Source: Posidonia oceanica
Taxonomy: Eukaryota > Streptophyta > Magnoliopsida > Alismatales > Posidoniaceae
Reading direction: 5' to 3'
Assembly (NCBI GenBank): GCA_037176725.1
Contig: JAZBRS010000013.1
Coordinates: forward strand, 11,225,001-11,289,000
DNA length: 64,000 nt
The translations under genes were made by a program, and so were the position numbers. Every line of letters begins with the position of its first letter. Within the stretch, counting starts at the first letter, position 1. This document shows, piece after piece, positions 25,665 to 37,859 of this stretch. The notes beneath the pieces were generated by a model. That model had not been told where the DNA came from. It saw nothing but the letters and a program-made list of their open reading frames with translations, and made no database searches.

Positions 25665-26729
25665 TGTTGGCAAAATTAGCTTCATCTCGATTTTGATGAT
25701 CACAAAACATATTTGTGTGTTAACCTTTCTTAATAGGTTAACGAAGAGTTCTTATGGACCTTGGAAAAAGAAGGCAGTGAAATTGGCTAGAAGGAAGTCA
25801 AGATGAATCATTTGAAGTTTGGAGATCAAGTTGTTATTGTAATTGTACTTCATGTAATTTGTTGTAATATAAGAACTTGTAATAATCTCCCAAATACCCC
25901 CATAGTGCTTTAGGAAAATAACCAAAGCCCCAAACCAAACCATTCATTGATTACACTTCTTTATAGAGCTTTACAGGGCACTTCGGCATACCAAAATTTG
26001 GGCTTACAAAGGTTCACAACCGAGAACCAATTCGGCATACCGAAATAGTTTCGGTCTACTGAATTGCTCAACTGTTGTGAACAACTGTGAGTCATTCGGT
26101 GGATCGAACCATTTTCGGCATACCGAATGACTATCCATTGGAGAATCAATATAGACGTTAGACACACACTTTCTATCCATTTTCTTTATATATAGGCACC
26201 CTCCTTTGACACAAAATAGAGCCCACATACTAGAGCTTCAAGATCTATCATTCTCTAGCATTTCCCATTCTTTTTCTCAAGTTTTGTAAGAGATTTCCAA
26301 ATTCCATTCCTATCCTATTCTTGCTCACCTAAGTGTTTGGGAGATTTAAAAAGAGTTGAGAGTTGTAATTTTTCTTTCATCAAGTGTACACATATTCTCC
26401 GATTGTGAGAAGGGAAGGCTACAGTTTTTGCGGAGTCTTGGCGAGGGTTTCGTCAAGAGGTGTAGTGGCAGGATTTTGGGCTGGAATCAAGATCGGATAG
26501 GACAATTCTCGAGGGGTTATCAAGGAGTGGACTAAGCCGGGGAGGCCAAACTACTATAAATATTTCTTGTCCTCAATTTCTCTCATTCCCTTCTTTGTAT
26601 GCTAGTTGTTTAATATTCAACTCTATTTACTTGAGTTAATTACTTGTGTTTGTTAAATAAGTGTTTAAATTGCAAATTATCTTTAGATTCTCTATTCACT
26701 CCCTCTAGAGAGACCTATAGATCCTTACA
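25665..26729 (+). repeat. Solo LTR, 1065 bp, probably Ty1/copia
   Basis: It starts TGTTGGCAAAATTAGC and ends GATCCTTACA, flanked by the perfect duplication ATTGG (25660-25664 and 26730-26734). A TATA box is near 26186. When it is excised the LINE frame resumes exactly (SHW joined to DFLPS). The copia assignment is from the terminal style only. Confidence 0.85.
26186..26196 (+). promoter_or_regulatory. TATA box in the 1.07-kb solo LTR
   Basis: TTATATATAGG lies about 520 bp into the LTR. Confidence 0.55.
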
Positions 26730-26734
26730 ATTGG

Positions 26735-27923
26735 GACTTCCTGCCCTCCTAGGGGACAGCTGAGGGTATCTTGATCTGTTGGAATTCTACCCTCTCTTCC
26801 AAATTAGATATTCATTTGGGGAACTTTTCTCTATCCCTGAAATTTAAAAATCATATAGATTGTTTTGAGTGGTGGCTCACTAGAGTCTATGGGCCTTCTT
26901 CCTCTTCCCTAAAAACCAACTTTTTAGATGAATTACGACACCTTCAGACAGTCATGGGTAGCAACTGGGTGATTGGAGGAGACTTTAATGTTATTAGATT
27001 TACACATGAACACTCCAATAGGTCCTCAATTACTCCGATTATGGCAAATTTTAATAATTTTATTGCCTCTTCTAATCTCATAGATCTATCCCTTAATAAC
27101 TATCTTTACACTTGCTCCAACTTCCAGGAAGCACCTATAATGGTTAAACTTGATAGATTCCTTATTTCCCCTAACTGGGAGTCACATTTTCCTAAAGCCA
27201 TTTGCACAGGTAAAGCACGGGTCATTTCTGACCATCTACCTATTTGTCTAGACACTATGCCACATGGGTGGGGACCCTTCCCATTGAAATTCTATAGATC
27301 ACGGCTATTTTATGAAGGTTTTGATAGCCTTGTTAAGAGCTGCTTATGCAACTTCTCCTCTAATGCAAGTTCAACAGTAAGGTTTTCACATAAGTTAAAA
27401 TCTGTTAAATTAGCAGTCAAAACCTGGCTACCTACAAGAAGATCTGATAATCAGGCTAGACTACTTGAAATTGAAAATTTGATTCAGGACATGGATATTC
27501 AGGCTGAAACTGCACCTATTCCCATGGAGGCATGGCATTGGAAGCAATCACTTAGATCTGAGCACTTCAATATCTTACTTGAACAAGAAATATATTGGAG
27601 GCAACGCTCTCAAATCCAATGGTTGAAAGAAGGTTATCTCAACACATCTTTTTTTCATAAAATGGTAAATATTAGGAGAAGAATCAATACAACCACTTCA
27701 TTATTTATTATTGATGCCTATACTGACTCTCCACCACTAATCTGTAAAGCCATTGAGAAGTACTTCTTCTCTTTGTTCAACAAACCTCCTTGCCCTATGA
27801 TCGACTTCAATTGGGATCTTCTGTTGCCTAATAAAATTTCTAATCCCAACAATCTTGAAATCCCATTTTCAAAGGATGAAATTAAGCACAGTGTCTTCTC
27901 TTTGCTTGGGGAAAATTCCCAGG
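26735..27923 (+). pseudogene. LINE ORF2, endonuclease C-terminal part and linker to RT (piece 3)
   Basis: A frame of almost 390 codons is open after one stop near 26750. Visible motifs are GGILICWN-like, the GGDFNVIR box near 26975, the KLDRFLIS segment and SDHLPI near 27230 (catalytic Asp and His of the endonuclease). The linker follows, with IQWLKEGYLNTSFFHK, up to the FSLLGEN segment that precedes the PDGF start of RT. It is cut by the family-B solo LTR. Confidence 0.9.
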
Positions 27924-30900
27924 TGTAGACACCCCATTCTGACAGCCAGGAAATCGGTTGTTCTCTTTTGCAGGCTCGTGTGGACTCTGGAATGGCATCC
28001 CTTTTCTAGCCCAAAACCAAACCCAAAACCTTGTCCAAACCCTAGAAGCCTTTACCAAGCCTCTTTGCATCTTTTACAACACTTCTAGGCCCAAGCCCAA
28101 GCCCAAGCCCATTTGCAGCTTATGCCACCTGAGTGTGTTGGACGCTGGAACAAGCAGCGTCCAACGTTGGACGCTGGAACAAGCAGCAGTTGCTCCACCC
28201 CCTCCAGCTCACCAGTCGTCCAATCCTGCACCTCCCCGCACTTACTACCTGTCTGTTCCTTCGCTCCACGCCATCCACTACCTTCCAAGCTTGAGTAACT
28301 ACCCATCTCCTCCCCACCAGTGCCCAAACTGCTCTCAAACCTCTCTCTGACAGGCCTGACTTTCGCCGTCCGTGTTAGCCACCGCCTCGCCCTCGCCGGC
28401 CTTCTACCAATGCCCACGCTCTCCTCTAACAATCCACATGGCCTTCCCACACTCATCCGCACCTGCCACGACCTGCCAATGCCAGAATTCGGCCTGCAAA
28501 TCCCACTGTCAGCACCCAAACCCATGCAAGCTTCAACAAAACTGCAAGTTCAACCCTTTGCCATAGTCACCACATAGAGCTGAGAGAGAATTGGCGACCT
28601 CCAGAGTGTAGAAGCGACTCCCCTCTTCGTCTGCGACCCATTGCTAGCCTCTCCAGTGCTCCAAGCTGCTCAGACAAGCCCGCCAAAGTCGCTGCTGTCA
28701 GCATACCTGCAACTCCAGCAAGCTTGGTCGACCCGTCGTTCCAGGCCTTCCAAAGGTTAGTTTTCTATCCTAGTAGGTCTTGCATGCATAGTAGTACGTT
28801 CCCATGCAATCTTACATTTTTTAGAATCCTTTGGTCGTGATTCACGGCCAAGAAGGAGTTCAGTGTGTTGGACGCACCAACTGGTGCATCCAACGTTGGA
28901 CGCAGCATAGGCCGGCGTCCAACGGTCTGCTCTGCCTTGCTCTGGTTTTGATGCTTTTCATGCTTTTTCTTTGCATGCTTTTTTGCAAATATATGCCATA
29001 TGTTTCCTTTAATGTTCTCTGATGTTATGCCATACTTGCTAGCTTATTCCATGCTTGTTTGAAGCCTTTTAGCATGCTTTAAGTTCAGTTTGTCTCCTGC
29101 CTGCGTTGGACACTAGGATGAGCCGTGTCCAACGTTGGACGCTGGTTCATCTAGCGTCCAACATATCTGCTTGCCTTGCTTTGCTGCTATGCCTACATCA
29201 TGCATATTTTTGATATTGTTTTGTGATTCATGCATGCTTAGAGATGCCTGGCCCCTATGGCACCCATGTTAAGGTTTGCTAGGCCTTTGCAAGTTTCATG
29301 CTTTCCTTTTGCAAGTTCTTAAGCTTTCATCTCTTATGCATGTTCTCCCTTTTTGCTTTCTTTGATTCAAATGACTGCTGTGCATACTCCTGTTAATTTC
29401 TTACATGCTTTTAATGTGTTTGCATGCATATTGGTGGGGTAGAGCTGAGCTCCCCCTTTAGAACAAGTGAGTCTGCAGGTTTAGGTCATTGGACGCCAGA
29501 GCCTTCAGCGTCCAACGTCCTGGCTCCTCATTCATTTGTTTAAAGCTTGCATGCCTTTCTGATCTCCTTACTTGCTTATTCTCCTGTGTTCTTATGCATG
29601 TCTAGCTTCTCCAGCAACTGTCCTTTAATTTCAGTGGATTTATTTGCTTGTTTATGCATGTTTTCTTTGTGTGTTGTGCCTCCCAGGGCATTGTACGCTG
29701 CTGGAGCTAGCGTCCAACATTGGACGCCGGCCTAGCTCACGTCCAACGACCTGGTTGTGCCTCTGGCCTGGCACTTAGCACAGGTAAGGTCTGAATTAAT
29801 TTTTATGCCTCCCTTGTTTGCTTGTTTGCCCCATGCTAATCTCCAGCAACCCAAATGCATGATCCCCTTTTTATTTTGCTTTTGTAAGCTCCCTTCTCTC
29901 CTCTGTCTTCTGTTCTATGTTGGACGGCAGCCACTCTGGCGTCTAACGTTGGACGCCGAGCCTACAGGCGTCCAACAACCTGCTAGCTTGAATCCTTGAA
30001 TCTGGCATGCTCATTGCTCTGATTCCTCTTCTAATCTTCTGTTAGGTTAGATTTGCATGTCAAGCACCCATTTAGCTGCATATTTGCATCTGTATTGCAT
30101 CCATATAGTTAGAATGCATTGTTTCTCAAAATCTGCATGTTGTTTGCCTCCAGCAGGTGTTGGACGCCAGTAATGCTAGCGTCCAACGTTGGACGCTAGT
30201 GTTGCCAGCGTCCAATACTTGCAGATGGCTGACAGCCATTTTAAAGTGCCAATTTCGCTTCGCTCGCTGTTTTCCACATTTTTTCGCTTCTTTGGCTTGC
30301 TGTAACCCCAAGGCATGTTGCCCACCCCTTTGTTTTGATTTTGCACCCCGCTTTGCCTCATTTTTCACACTTTGCCCTATTTTCCACGCTTTGCATCGTT
30401 TCTCGCTCCACTGCATGGCTTTTCGTGCCCCTTTGCATTACTTTCCGCCTTTTGCATCGTTTTCCGTGCCTTGCATTGTTTTTTGCATTTTCGCACCATT
30501 TTCCGCACCTGCTTTGCTTTATCGCTTGCATGTTGCTTGCATTGCTTAGTTTCCCTGCAGTTTTGTTTTATCGCCTGCATCTGCATATAGGGTCATGATG
30601 CTTACTGCTTAGGAGTTCTCACGAACCAGGGTCTGCCCAGTTCGGAACACTAGCAGCGTGGCTGAGCACATAGATAGTACGTTTATTTCCCTGGCATAGT
30701 AGGTAAGCATGTATGGCATTTAGGCATTAGGCTAGCAATTCCCTGCATTAGCGCGAGATTGCCTAAGAATGACCGACTCTCGGACGTATCGGGGTGCCTA
30801 ACACCTTCCCCGTGCGTAATAGGAGTCCTTGCCCTTTCTCTTGGCTCACATCGACCTTTCCTTTATCCCAGGCATGAATCATAGCATAGCATAGCATAGC

Positions 30901-31174
30901 ATGGCATAGTTTAGCTTAGCATTGCATTCCTTTGTCCCTCCTTGCATCCGATTTTGCATGTCTTCTCATGCTTAACCCCTGGTTTTCCTTGTCTTCCAAT
31001 TCAATAGACCTGGTGGCGACTCCGAATTGTCTTATCATTTCTTTTCTTTCCTTTTGCCAGCGTTTCCGAGTCGAGTTCTTCCCTCGGATCCAGTCGCATA
31101 TAGTGAGCCTATTTTGATCGATGCACGCAAGCTTTGGTAACGTGCATGGATGATCAGAATTCAGGATTACTACA
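27924..31174 (+). repeat. Solo LTR of family B, about 3.25 kb (B1)
   Basis: It starts TGTAGACACCCC and ends GGATTACTACA. The flanks CCAGG (27919-27923) and CCAAG (31175-31179) match 4 of 5. It is homologous to 42037-44893 in the opposite orientation. It contains a GC-rich leader ending in AAAG/GTTAG near 28752-28760 and seven inverted-repeat modules built around the palindrome GCGTCCAACGTTGGACGC. It also carries the Tat-LTR block GGTGCCTAACACC...GCGTAATAGGAGTCC near 30790 and TGGCGACTCC at 31014. Confidence 0.85.
28137..30220 (+). repeat. Seven inverted-repeat modules in LTR B1
   Basis: Sites near 28137, 28866, 29103, 29490, 29690, 29920 and 30158. A full module is two hairpin units back to back: TTGGACGC, a 10-16 nt loop, GCGTCCAAC, then GTTGGACGC, loop, GCGTCCAA. 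Loops vary. One unit uses GGACAC/GTGTCC (29108-29130) instead of GGACGC/GCGTCC, a change on both arms. Confidence 0.85.
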
Positions 31175-32552
31175 CCAAGTCCTGATGGCTTCCCCCTATG
31201 CTTTTATCACCATTTATGGGATGAACTAAAGAAGGATGTGTATGATATGATGGAGTTTTTCTATCTGTCAAATGATACCAATAATTTACAAAGTATCAAT
31301 CAGACATTTATCACCCTCATTCCTAAGAAGATTAAGGCTGAAAAAATCTAAGACTTTAGACCCATTAGTTTATTGAACAGTAGCTATAAGATTATTTTCA
31401 AAAGCCTGGCTACTTGACTTTGCCCCATTCTAAACTCTTTATTGGATGATTCTCAATGTGCTTTCCTCCCAGAGCGTAGCATCAATGATTGCTTTCTTAT
31501 AGCATGCACACTTCTCATATACCTGGCCTATTGCTCAAATTAGACTTTGAGAAGACATTTGATAATGTTACTTGGGACTTTCTCCTTAATACACTTAGAG
31601 GCTTGGGATATGGAGACAAATGGATCAACTGGATAAGGATGTGTATTACGTCAGCAAAATTTTCTATATTAGTTAATGGGTCTCCTAAAGGTTTCTTTGG
31701 AGCTTCTAATGGTCTTAGACAAAGTGATCCACTTCACCATTACTATTTATAGTGGTTACACATATCCTTAATAGAATGTTTGCATTGGGGAAAGATAATA
31801 ATCTCATCATGGGTATTAAGTATCCTCACTCTGGGTTTGATGTGTTAAATATTCAATACGCAGATGATACTCTTTTATTTCTCACCCCAACAGAGGAATG
31901 CATCATTAATCTTAAAAGAATATTATGTTGCTTCCAAACCTACTCTAGTTTGAAAATAAACTTTAATAAATCTTCCCACACTAGGATTGGTGTCCCGGCT
32001 CACTAGGTTGGTAGGTTTTGCACTATTCTGGGATGTAATACAACATCTCTTCCAATTACAAATCTGGGCTTACCTTTACATTACAAAAAAGCCTCTTATA
32101 GTGACCGATCCCCTATTTTGGACAAAATCACAGCTAAATTAGATTCTTGGAAGGCCAAATATTTATCCATTGGGGGCAGGCTTACTCTGCTAAACTCAGT
32201 ATTATCTGCCATACCTACTTATTATTTATTAGTCCTCCATCTTCCCTTGAAGATTGAAATGGAAATTGACCGTATTCGTCGTCGTTTCCTTTGGAATTCT
32301 ACTTCCACTACTCATAGTGGTTACTATTTGGCCAAAAGGAAAAATATCTGTCAGACTAAGGAACAATATGGGCTGGGGATAATCAATATAAGAAATTTCA
32401 GCATTGCATTAAAATGCAAGCTACTTTGGCAATTACTTGCTAATAGTATGACCCTTAAGTGGCTTATTCTTATTAAAAGTAGATACTTCTCCTATAATTA
32501 TGCTAGTGCTTTACTCAGTATGGCCTCTAATAGGGCTTCACCCCTTCAGTAG
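31175..32552 (+). pseudogene. LINE ORF2, reverse transcriptase (piece 4)
   Basis: It opens with SPDGFPLCFYHHLWDELKK-like sequence and contains LIPKK, DFRPISLLN and the KLDFEKTFDNVTWDFL segment near 31540. Further on are the GLRQSDPL segment, the YADD catalytic box at about 31856-31867 and the post-RT IDRIRRRFLW segment near 32265. Stops and frameshifts divide it into at least four open pieces, so it is not functional. Confidence 0.9.
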
Positions 32553-34838
32553 TGTGACCATCCCACGCTCGGCCATGACGACTCTTGCACTGCTGCCATA
32601 GCTCACGATGCGATCGTGCCGTGAGAGAGGGGGGAAGCCGTGGTCAGCAGTGAGTCCGGGGAGAAAGCTCGACTCGAAAACAACAGGAAAATGCGAAGAA
32701 AAAGCACGAAGATAAGACAAAATGGAGTCGCCACCTAGTCTATTATCAGAAAAACAAGGAAAATCAAGGAAAGTATAGAAAACATGCAAGTGGATGCGAT
32801 GCTATGCAAAATAAAATGACTTGTGCCTAGGATAAGGGCATAATGGTCATTACAGGCCAAAGAAAGGGTAAGAACTCCTGTTACGCGTGGGAAAGGTGTT
32901 AGGCACCCCCAACACATCCGAGGAATCGGTCTTTCAAGTCTAATCGCTCGTATATGCGGGAATTTCGGCAAATGCTTGCCTTTATCTGTACGCCCGTAAG
33001 CGATTGATGCTATGCCATGCTATGAATGCTTTGCTTGCCTAAATGTCATTTGAAAACATGCTATACTTAGTGGAAAACATGCTAAACATGGATGACTAGG
33101 GTTAGAATGCCATGATGCAATGGTAAAGCAATCAAGAAATTAAAATAGGGTTAAATATGCTAAGTGGATGAAAAACCAAAGTGAAAAACAAAGGATGAGG
33201 GCTACTGTCTAGATGTCAGGCTTAGTCGCCGGTCATCTGGGTGACAAGGTCAGTTGCTGGTGCTCAGGGCAACACGGCTCGTCGCCTGCCTGACAAGCGA
33301 CGGCACAGGTCGCCGGCGAGAGCGATGACTAAACCCTATACAGGCTACCAAACAGACAACTTCATCGCCTCCAAAAAGCTAGCAAACTGATTCGAAATAA
33401 GAAGCCAAATGCACAGCCACACAGAGAGCACATTCAAGATCAAAATGAAACTAACATTGCACAGAATGGACGCCTGGACCACGAGATGTGGCGGTCCAAA
33501 GTTAACCGGAGGACTGTTAGAAGCAACCCAATAGTCCCAAACGGCGACCTTAGGCACCCATTTTGGCTATGCAAACGATATTGAAAAATCGAATTAAACA
33601 TCCACATAGCAACATGGCATATCAGAGAACATATTCATGCAATAAAACTAGAAAAACCGAGCTCAGATGGCCTCCTCCACCTCCATCCCTTTCTCGCCGG
33701 AAATAGACGTCCGCCGACCTTCACTGGACGTTGCTACGAGGCTCAGGAAGGGCTGAGGGAAGGAGAGGGAGGTTCGAGGATGCGATGCGGGTGGCTAGGA
33801 CGTTCTCCAGCTGAGCTCAACGGCCTGACGGTCTCACATGGCCGGTGACGCCTTTCGCTAGAGAAGAAAACTAAAGACGGCAAACTAAGCTAGATAGCAT
33901 GCAAATAAGTATCTAGGAAGCAAGAGTAGGATTCCACGAGGGTAGAGGAGGGCTCGCTCACTTGCGGGGGTGCGCGGTTGTGCTCCTCGACGTGGCTCGC
34001 CGGAGTTGGAAGGCGCGGAGGTCGCAGTGGCGTTGGACGAAGCGACGGTTGCTCGGCAGTGTTGGAACGCACTTGGGGACGTTCAGAGATGCTTCCCAGT
34101 GTTCGAGGAAGGAGAATGCCGCATCGAACGGGCGAGATGAGGTCACTGCCGGAGTTCGGGTGACTCATCGGAGTTGGGGAAGACGACAGCGCGAAGGATG
34201 CTCAGAGGGTTGGGAGGCCTGTTGGAGTTTATGTCGGCATCCGAGGATGCTCGGGGATCGCTCAGAAGGTGTGGGAGGCTCTGGTTTGCTCTGGAAGCAA
34301 GGGAAAGCGGCTACCGAAGTGTGAGGGAGTGAGAAGATGGGCTCCTCCCTGTTGGGTTGTGAGGAGAAATCGTGGTTTTGTTTGGTCAAGGTGCATGAAG
34401 GTCGTGGGTGGTAGGGCATGGCGTGGGAGGTGTTAGAGGCATGGGCGAGAGCTCTGGCAGGTATGGCGTGCACGGTATGGGTGGACGGCATGGGTGCAGG
34501 TCGTGGTGTGCGGCGGTTTGCACGGGAGAAGGTTGAACAGGTGAGTCGCCGCACTCGTAGGCGACAACTCAGTCCAGTTGCCCTATGACTGGCGACAGAC
34601 CGAGTCGCCCCTGCGAGTGGCGACAACAAAGTCCAGTCGCCTGTGTGACTGGCGACTAGACCCTCTTGTCTCAACAAGGCTTCTAAATGGACCTAATTTT
34701 GTGTTGGGGGAGAAATGTTAGGGTTTTGGTTGAGTTTTAGGGTTTGAATGGGGTTTTGGTGGAAAGTAGGGTTTTAGGTTTCTAAGCTTGATCCCCGAGT
34801 GAAATCCGCCAAATGGCTATCAAATTGGGGTGTCTACA
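32553..34838 (-). repeat. Solo LTR of family E, about 2.29 kb, minus orientation
   Basis: On the minus strand it begins TGTAGACACCCCAATTTG and ends GGTCACA. The flanks AGTAG (32548-32552) and GGTAG (34839-34843) match 4 of 5, and LINE sequence resumes on both sides. It carries the Tat-LTR block (minus strand GCGTAACAGGAGTTC near 32880), TGGCGACTCC at 32724-32733, and hairpin units of the AGTCGCC/GGCGACT type near 33220-33330 and 34540-34665. The GC-rich leader lies at about 33690-34330. Confidence 0.85.
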
Positions 34839-34843
34839 GGTAG

Positions 34844-35261
34844 GAACTAAGGGCCTGCTTTCCTATAGTTAATACTTTCACCTCATTTATAGTGAACAAT
34901 GGCAAGAAAGTAATCTTTTGAGAAAATAAATGGATTAACAACACAGCTTTGAAATACACTCTACTTGATTTATACTCCCTTTCTAGGTACAAGAAGTGTT
35001 CTGTAGAGAAGATGTTTTTGAAATACAATGCCAGGCAATTAGATATATTCGATAACACTAGTATTGGATCTCTTTCTTCTCTGCAGTTTACATTTCCGCT
35101 GCAGCAATTTGAATCCATTATGGATTCTCTCAATCTCTTTAATAGGGAAGATAAGCTGGAATGGTCTTTCATGTTCAATAAGGAATTCTCTGTAAAGAGT
35201 TGTTATGGCATGCTAAATGATGGTGGATTAAGATCTAAGTTTAAAAATAGTATATGGAAAT
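34844..35261 (+). pseudogene. LINE ORF2, region after RT (piece 5)
   Basis: It reads LRACFPIV, FTSFIVNNGKKVIF, a stop where family members have Trp (TGG to TGA), ENKWINNTALKYTLLDLYSLSR, and later FSVKSCYGMLNDGG...SIWKL. These are standard parts of the C-terminal half of plant L1 ORF2. It is cut by the family-A LTR. Confidence 0.85.
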
Positions 35262-37697
35262 TGTAGACACCCCAATTTGATGTCACTCGCAGGCGGATTT
35301 ATCTGGAAGAGGCTCGCTTTAGTCACGACGAGGCATTACCCAATCACCTTCCCAAAGCCAACCCCAAAACCCACACAAATATCCCAAACCTAGCCAAACA
35401 CCTCAAACCTCACCAAAACCCATCACACCACAAGCCTTCATAGCCCAAAGCCCCCTGGTGGTCCGAAGTCCAAGAAAACGGGCCTAGAATCCACTACAAC
35501 AGGCCCTGTCTTGTCCAACCACGGATTCCAGCCGTAGGTATGTCCTGCGTATTTCATGCATGGTTCCCCTGGGTCAGTAGCCATTGTAGGTCGACTGAGC
35601 TCACTGTGCGCTTGGTGTAGCCAGCCTTTGCTTGAATATTTGCACACACCCTGAGGACCTTGATCACCAGGCTCGCACCAAGACCCGAAATCACCCACCG
35701 ATCGCACAAATTTTTGAATCCCAACCACCCGTTGACTTGAAACCCCACGTGCATTCGTATGCCCTGCAACCACCTTCACCTACGCGTGGCAGGGCCGCAC
35801 AGCTCACTTTCGGCCCTCTGACTTGCATGACCATCACCGCCCATGCCCTGCTACCTCCCTGCTGCACGCCACCTCCTGCCAGAAGCAACCTCGGTTGCCA
35901 GAGCAAAATGGGAGCTTGTGGTTTGCAAAGAGAGAGTTCGGCCATTGTTCTGGGAACCTCCTGACTGCAACCAGCACACAGACAGCCCTCCTCCACCTTC
36001 CTGGCTCCTTGGATCCTTGCTTGGCCTTCTTGGTATTGCCCAGCAACCTTCGAGAGTCGCCACCACAACACCCCTTTCTTCCCCAACTCCGGCCACCCAC
36101 CACCAATTCCGACCACCCAAACAGAACACCACCACTGCCTGGCCTTCCCACTGCAAGCTAGCCACCACACAACCAAGCTGAAACATCCAGCAACGTCCCA
36201 GTAGTCCTCAGCCTCCGCCTCCGTCGCCCTGCAGCGCTGACGACCCGAAGGAGTCTGCTGCGAGCCTCGTCGAGAGGACAACCTATTCCAGCCATCCCTG
36301 CAGGTATATCTCTTATCGTTTAGCATAGGAATATCATATACTAGCTTTGCTTGCCGTTTTTAGTGCGAATTGTATGATTTATTCGGGTTTTCACCTCTAA
36401 TCTGCCAAGGCCAGCAATGGGTTTGCCGTCCGATCATGGCCAACGGCCACTGAACGCCCGGGTCGACCCATCCCGGCTTGCAATGCATTCCTAGCTCCCT
36501 TTGCATCATTTTCATCCTCCCTCCTATCCTCCAGTGCGCGCCCAGGCCTCACTCAAGCTCGAGACTACCGACGCAACCGAACGGAGGTGGGGAGGATCAT
36601 TGGCATTCCCTTTTCACTTTCATAGCATCTTTGCGCCTCCCTCACTCCTTCCTGAAGCTCACTGATGCTCTAGAGGCACCCCCGTCTGCTCCCGGCCTCT
36701 CCCACGGTCGGCCGAGCTCGGGAAGCGCCAGCACCGACTAGTGAGGTTGGGGAGGAGTGGCTTTTGCTCCATTTCGCACATGCACTACCTCGTTCACTTC
36801 CCCTCACATCCGCTCAGGCCACCGTGAGCTGTGGTATGCTTTTAGAGGTCTCCGGCCCCCTTCCATGGCCGTCGGACCTCCGAAACGCTGGTGAGGATCC
36901 AGCCAACGTGGGGGGAATGATTCAAGTTCCCATTTTGCATCCTGATTGCATGGATTTACTCCTGGTTCATCACTCTTGCTTAATCGATGCTTTCCCTTTG
37001 GTTTTGAATTGATTTACATGCATAATTTCACGATGAAAGTTCACTACACGAAAGGGACCTGGTACGCTTATTTGAGCCACGGGTATGTCCCGCGTATTAC
37101 TCTCGCATTTTTCCAGAGTTCCAGACCATGTCCCGTGAACTGAGCTCTATTTTGACCCATGCATCATATGTTCTTTGGTGTCTTGCCTCCTGTTTTGGTT
37201 CCCCAGCATGTCTTACCAATGCATCATGGCATCATGGCATAAATCATCCATTTCTAGCTTGTATTTAGCAAGCATCAAGCATCCATTTGCATGGAATAAC
37301 ATTAAGCACACATTAACCGGCATTATCGCCTACATTGGCCACATGCGAGCGAGTAAGCCTAGAAAGACCGATTTCCAGGCGCATGGGGGTGCCTAATCCC
37401 TTCCCCATGCGTAACAGGAGTCCTTACCCTTTCTCTTGGCCTGCAATGACTGTTGTGTCCGCATCCATTGGCATGAATCATACATTTTGCATTGCACTGC
37501 ATGCATTCCTGTCTTTTTCTCGGTTTTCCTCGTCTTCCGATTTAATAGACTAGGTGGCGACTCCTTTTGCTTTATCTTTTTTTTCTCTGCTCGTTTTCTG
37601 ATGTTTTTGAGTCGAGTCCTCCTTAGATGCATCGCTCAGCCGTGGCCATCACCGGATCGCCCGCCCCACGAGCCACGCGAGTGCATGGTCACAGACA
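35262..37697 (+). repeat. 5' LTR of a family-A Tat/Ogre-type element (A2)
   Basis: It starts TGTAGACACCCCAATTTG and ends GGTCACAGACA, followed after one base by a tRNA-Arg-type PBS, so it is a 5' LTR and not a solo copy. Length is 2436 bp. It is homologous to 1-2192. The GC-rich leader ends in CTGCAG/GTATAT near 36298-36308. The conserved block GTGCCTAATCCC...GCGTAACAGGAGTCC is at about 37389-37423 and TGGCGACTCC at 37555-37564. The matching 3' LTR is not in the window. Confidence 0.85.
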
Positions 37698-37698
37698 A

Positions 37699-37717
37699 TG
37701 GCGACTTCGCTAGGGAG
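37699..37717 (+). other. Primer binding site of the tRNA-Arg type
   Basis: TGGCGACTTCGCTAGGGAG starts one base after the LTR. Ogre and other Tat elements use a TGGCGACTC-type site complementary to tRNA-Arg. Confidence 0.75.
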
Positions 37718-37859
37718 TGCTAGACTCTGGCTTTCGCTTCGGCTTTTCCTTGCTTGCATGGTTTCTGCATTTAAGTGTTTAGATGCAGTGGTGCGATGAG
37801 ATGCGACGACATGCAATCTAAGTGTTTATGCGAATGACGAGAGACATGCCAAGCTGTCG

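Larger units (their letters stand above)
14650..35261 (+). mobile_element. Plant L1-type LINE in five pieces, interrupted by four LTR insertions
   Basis: Reading around the insertions gives one LINE in order. ORF1-like sequence (14726-15871) is followed by the N-terminus of the endonuclease (25446-25664), then the rest of the endonuclease and the linker to RT (26735-27923). RT follows (31175-32552), then the region after RT (34844-35261). Each gap is an LTR element or solo LTR with 5-bp target duplications, and the reading sense resumes after each. The 3' end is not seen, because a family-A element starts at 35262. The LINE is dead: it has stops and frameshifts. The 5' border is approximate. 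Confidence 0.85.

Noticed and set aside
26004..26228. Short minus-strand frames in the 1.07-kb solo LTR
   Set aside because: The segment is bounded by LTR termini and a target duplication, so the frames are incidental.
35691..36326. Overlapping frames on both strands in the LTR A2 leader
   Set aside because: They coincide with the GC-rich LTR leader and have no homologue I recognise. Frames in all three registers are open.
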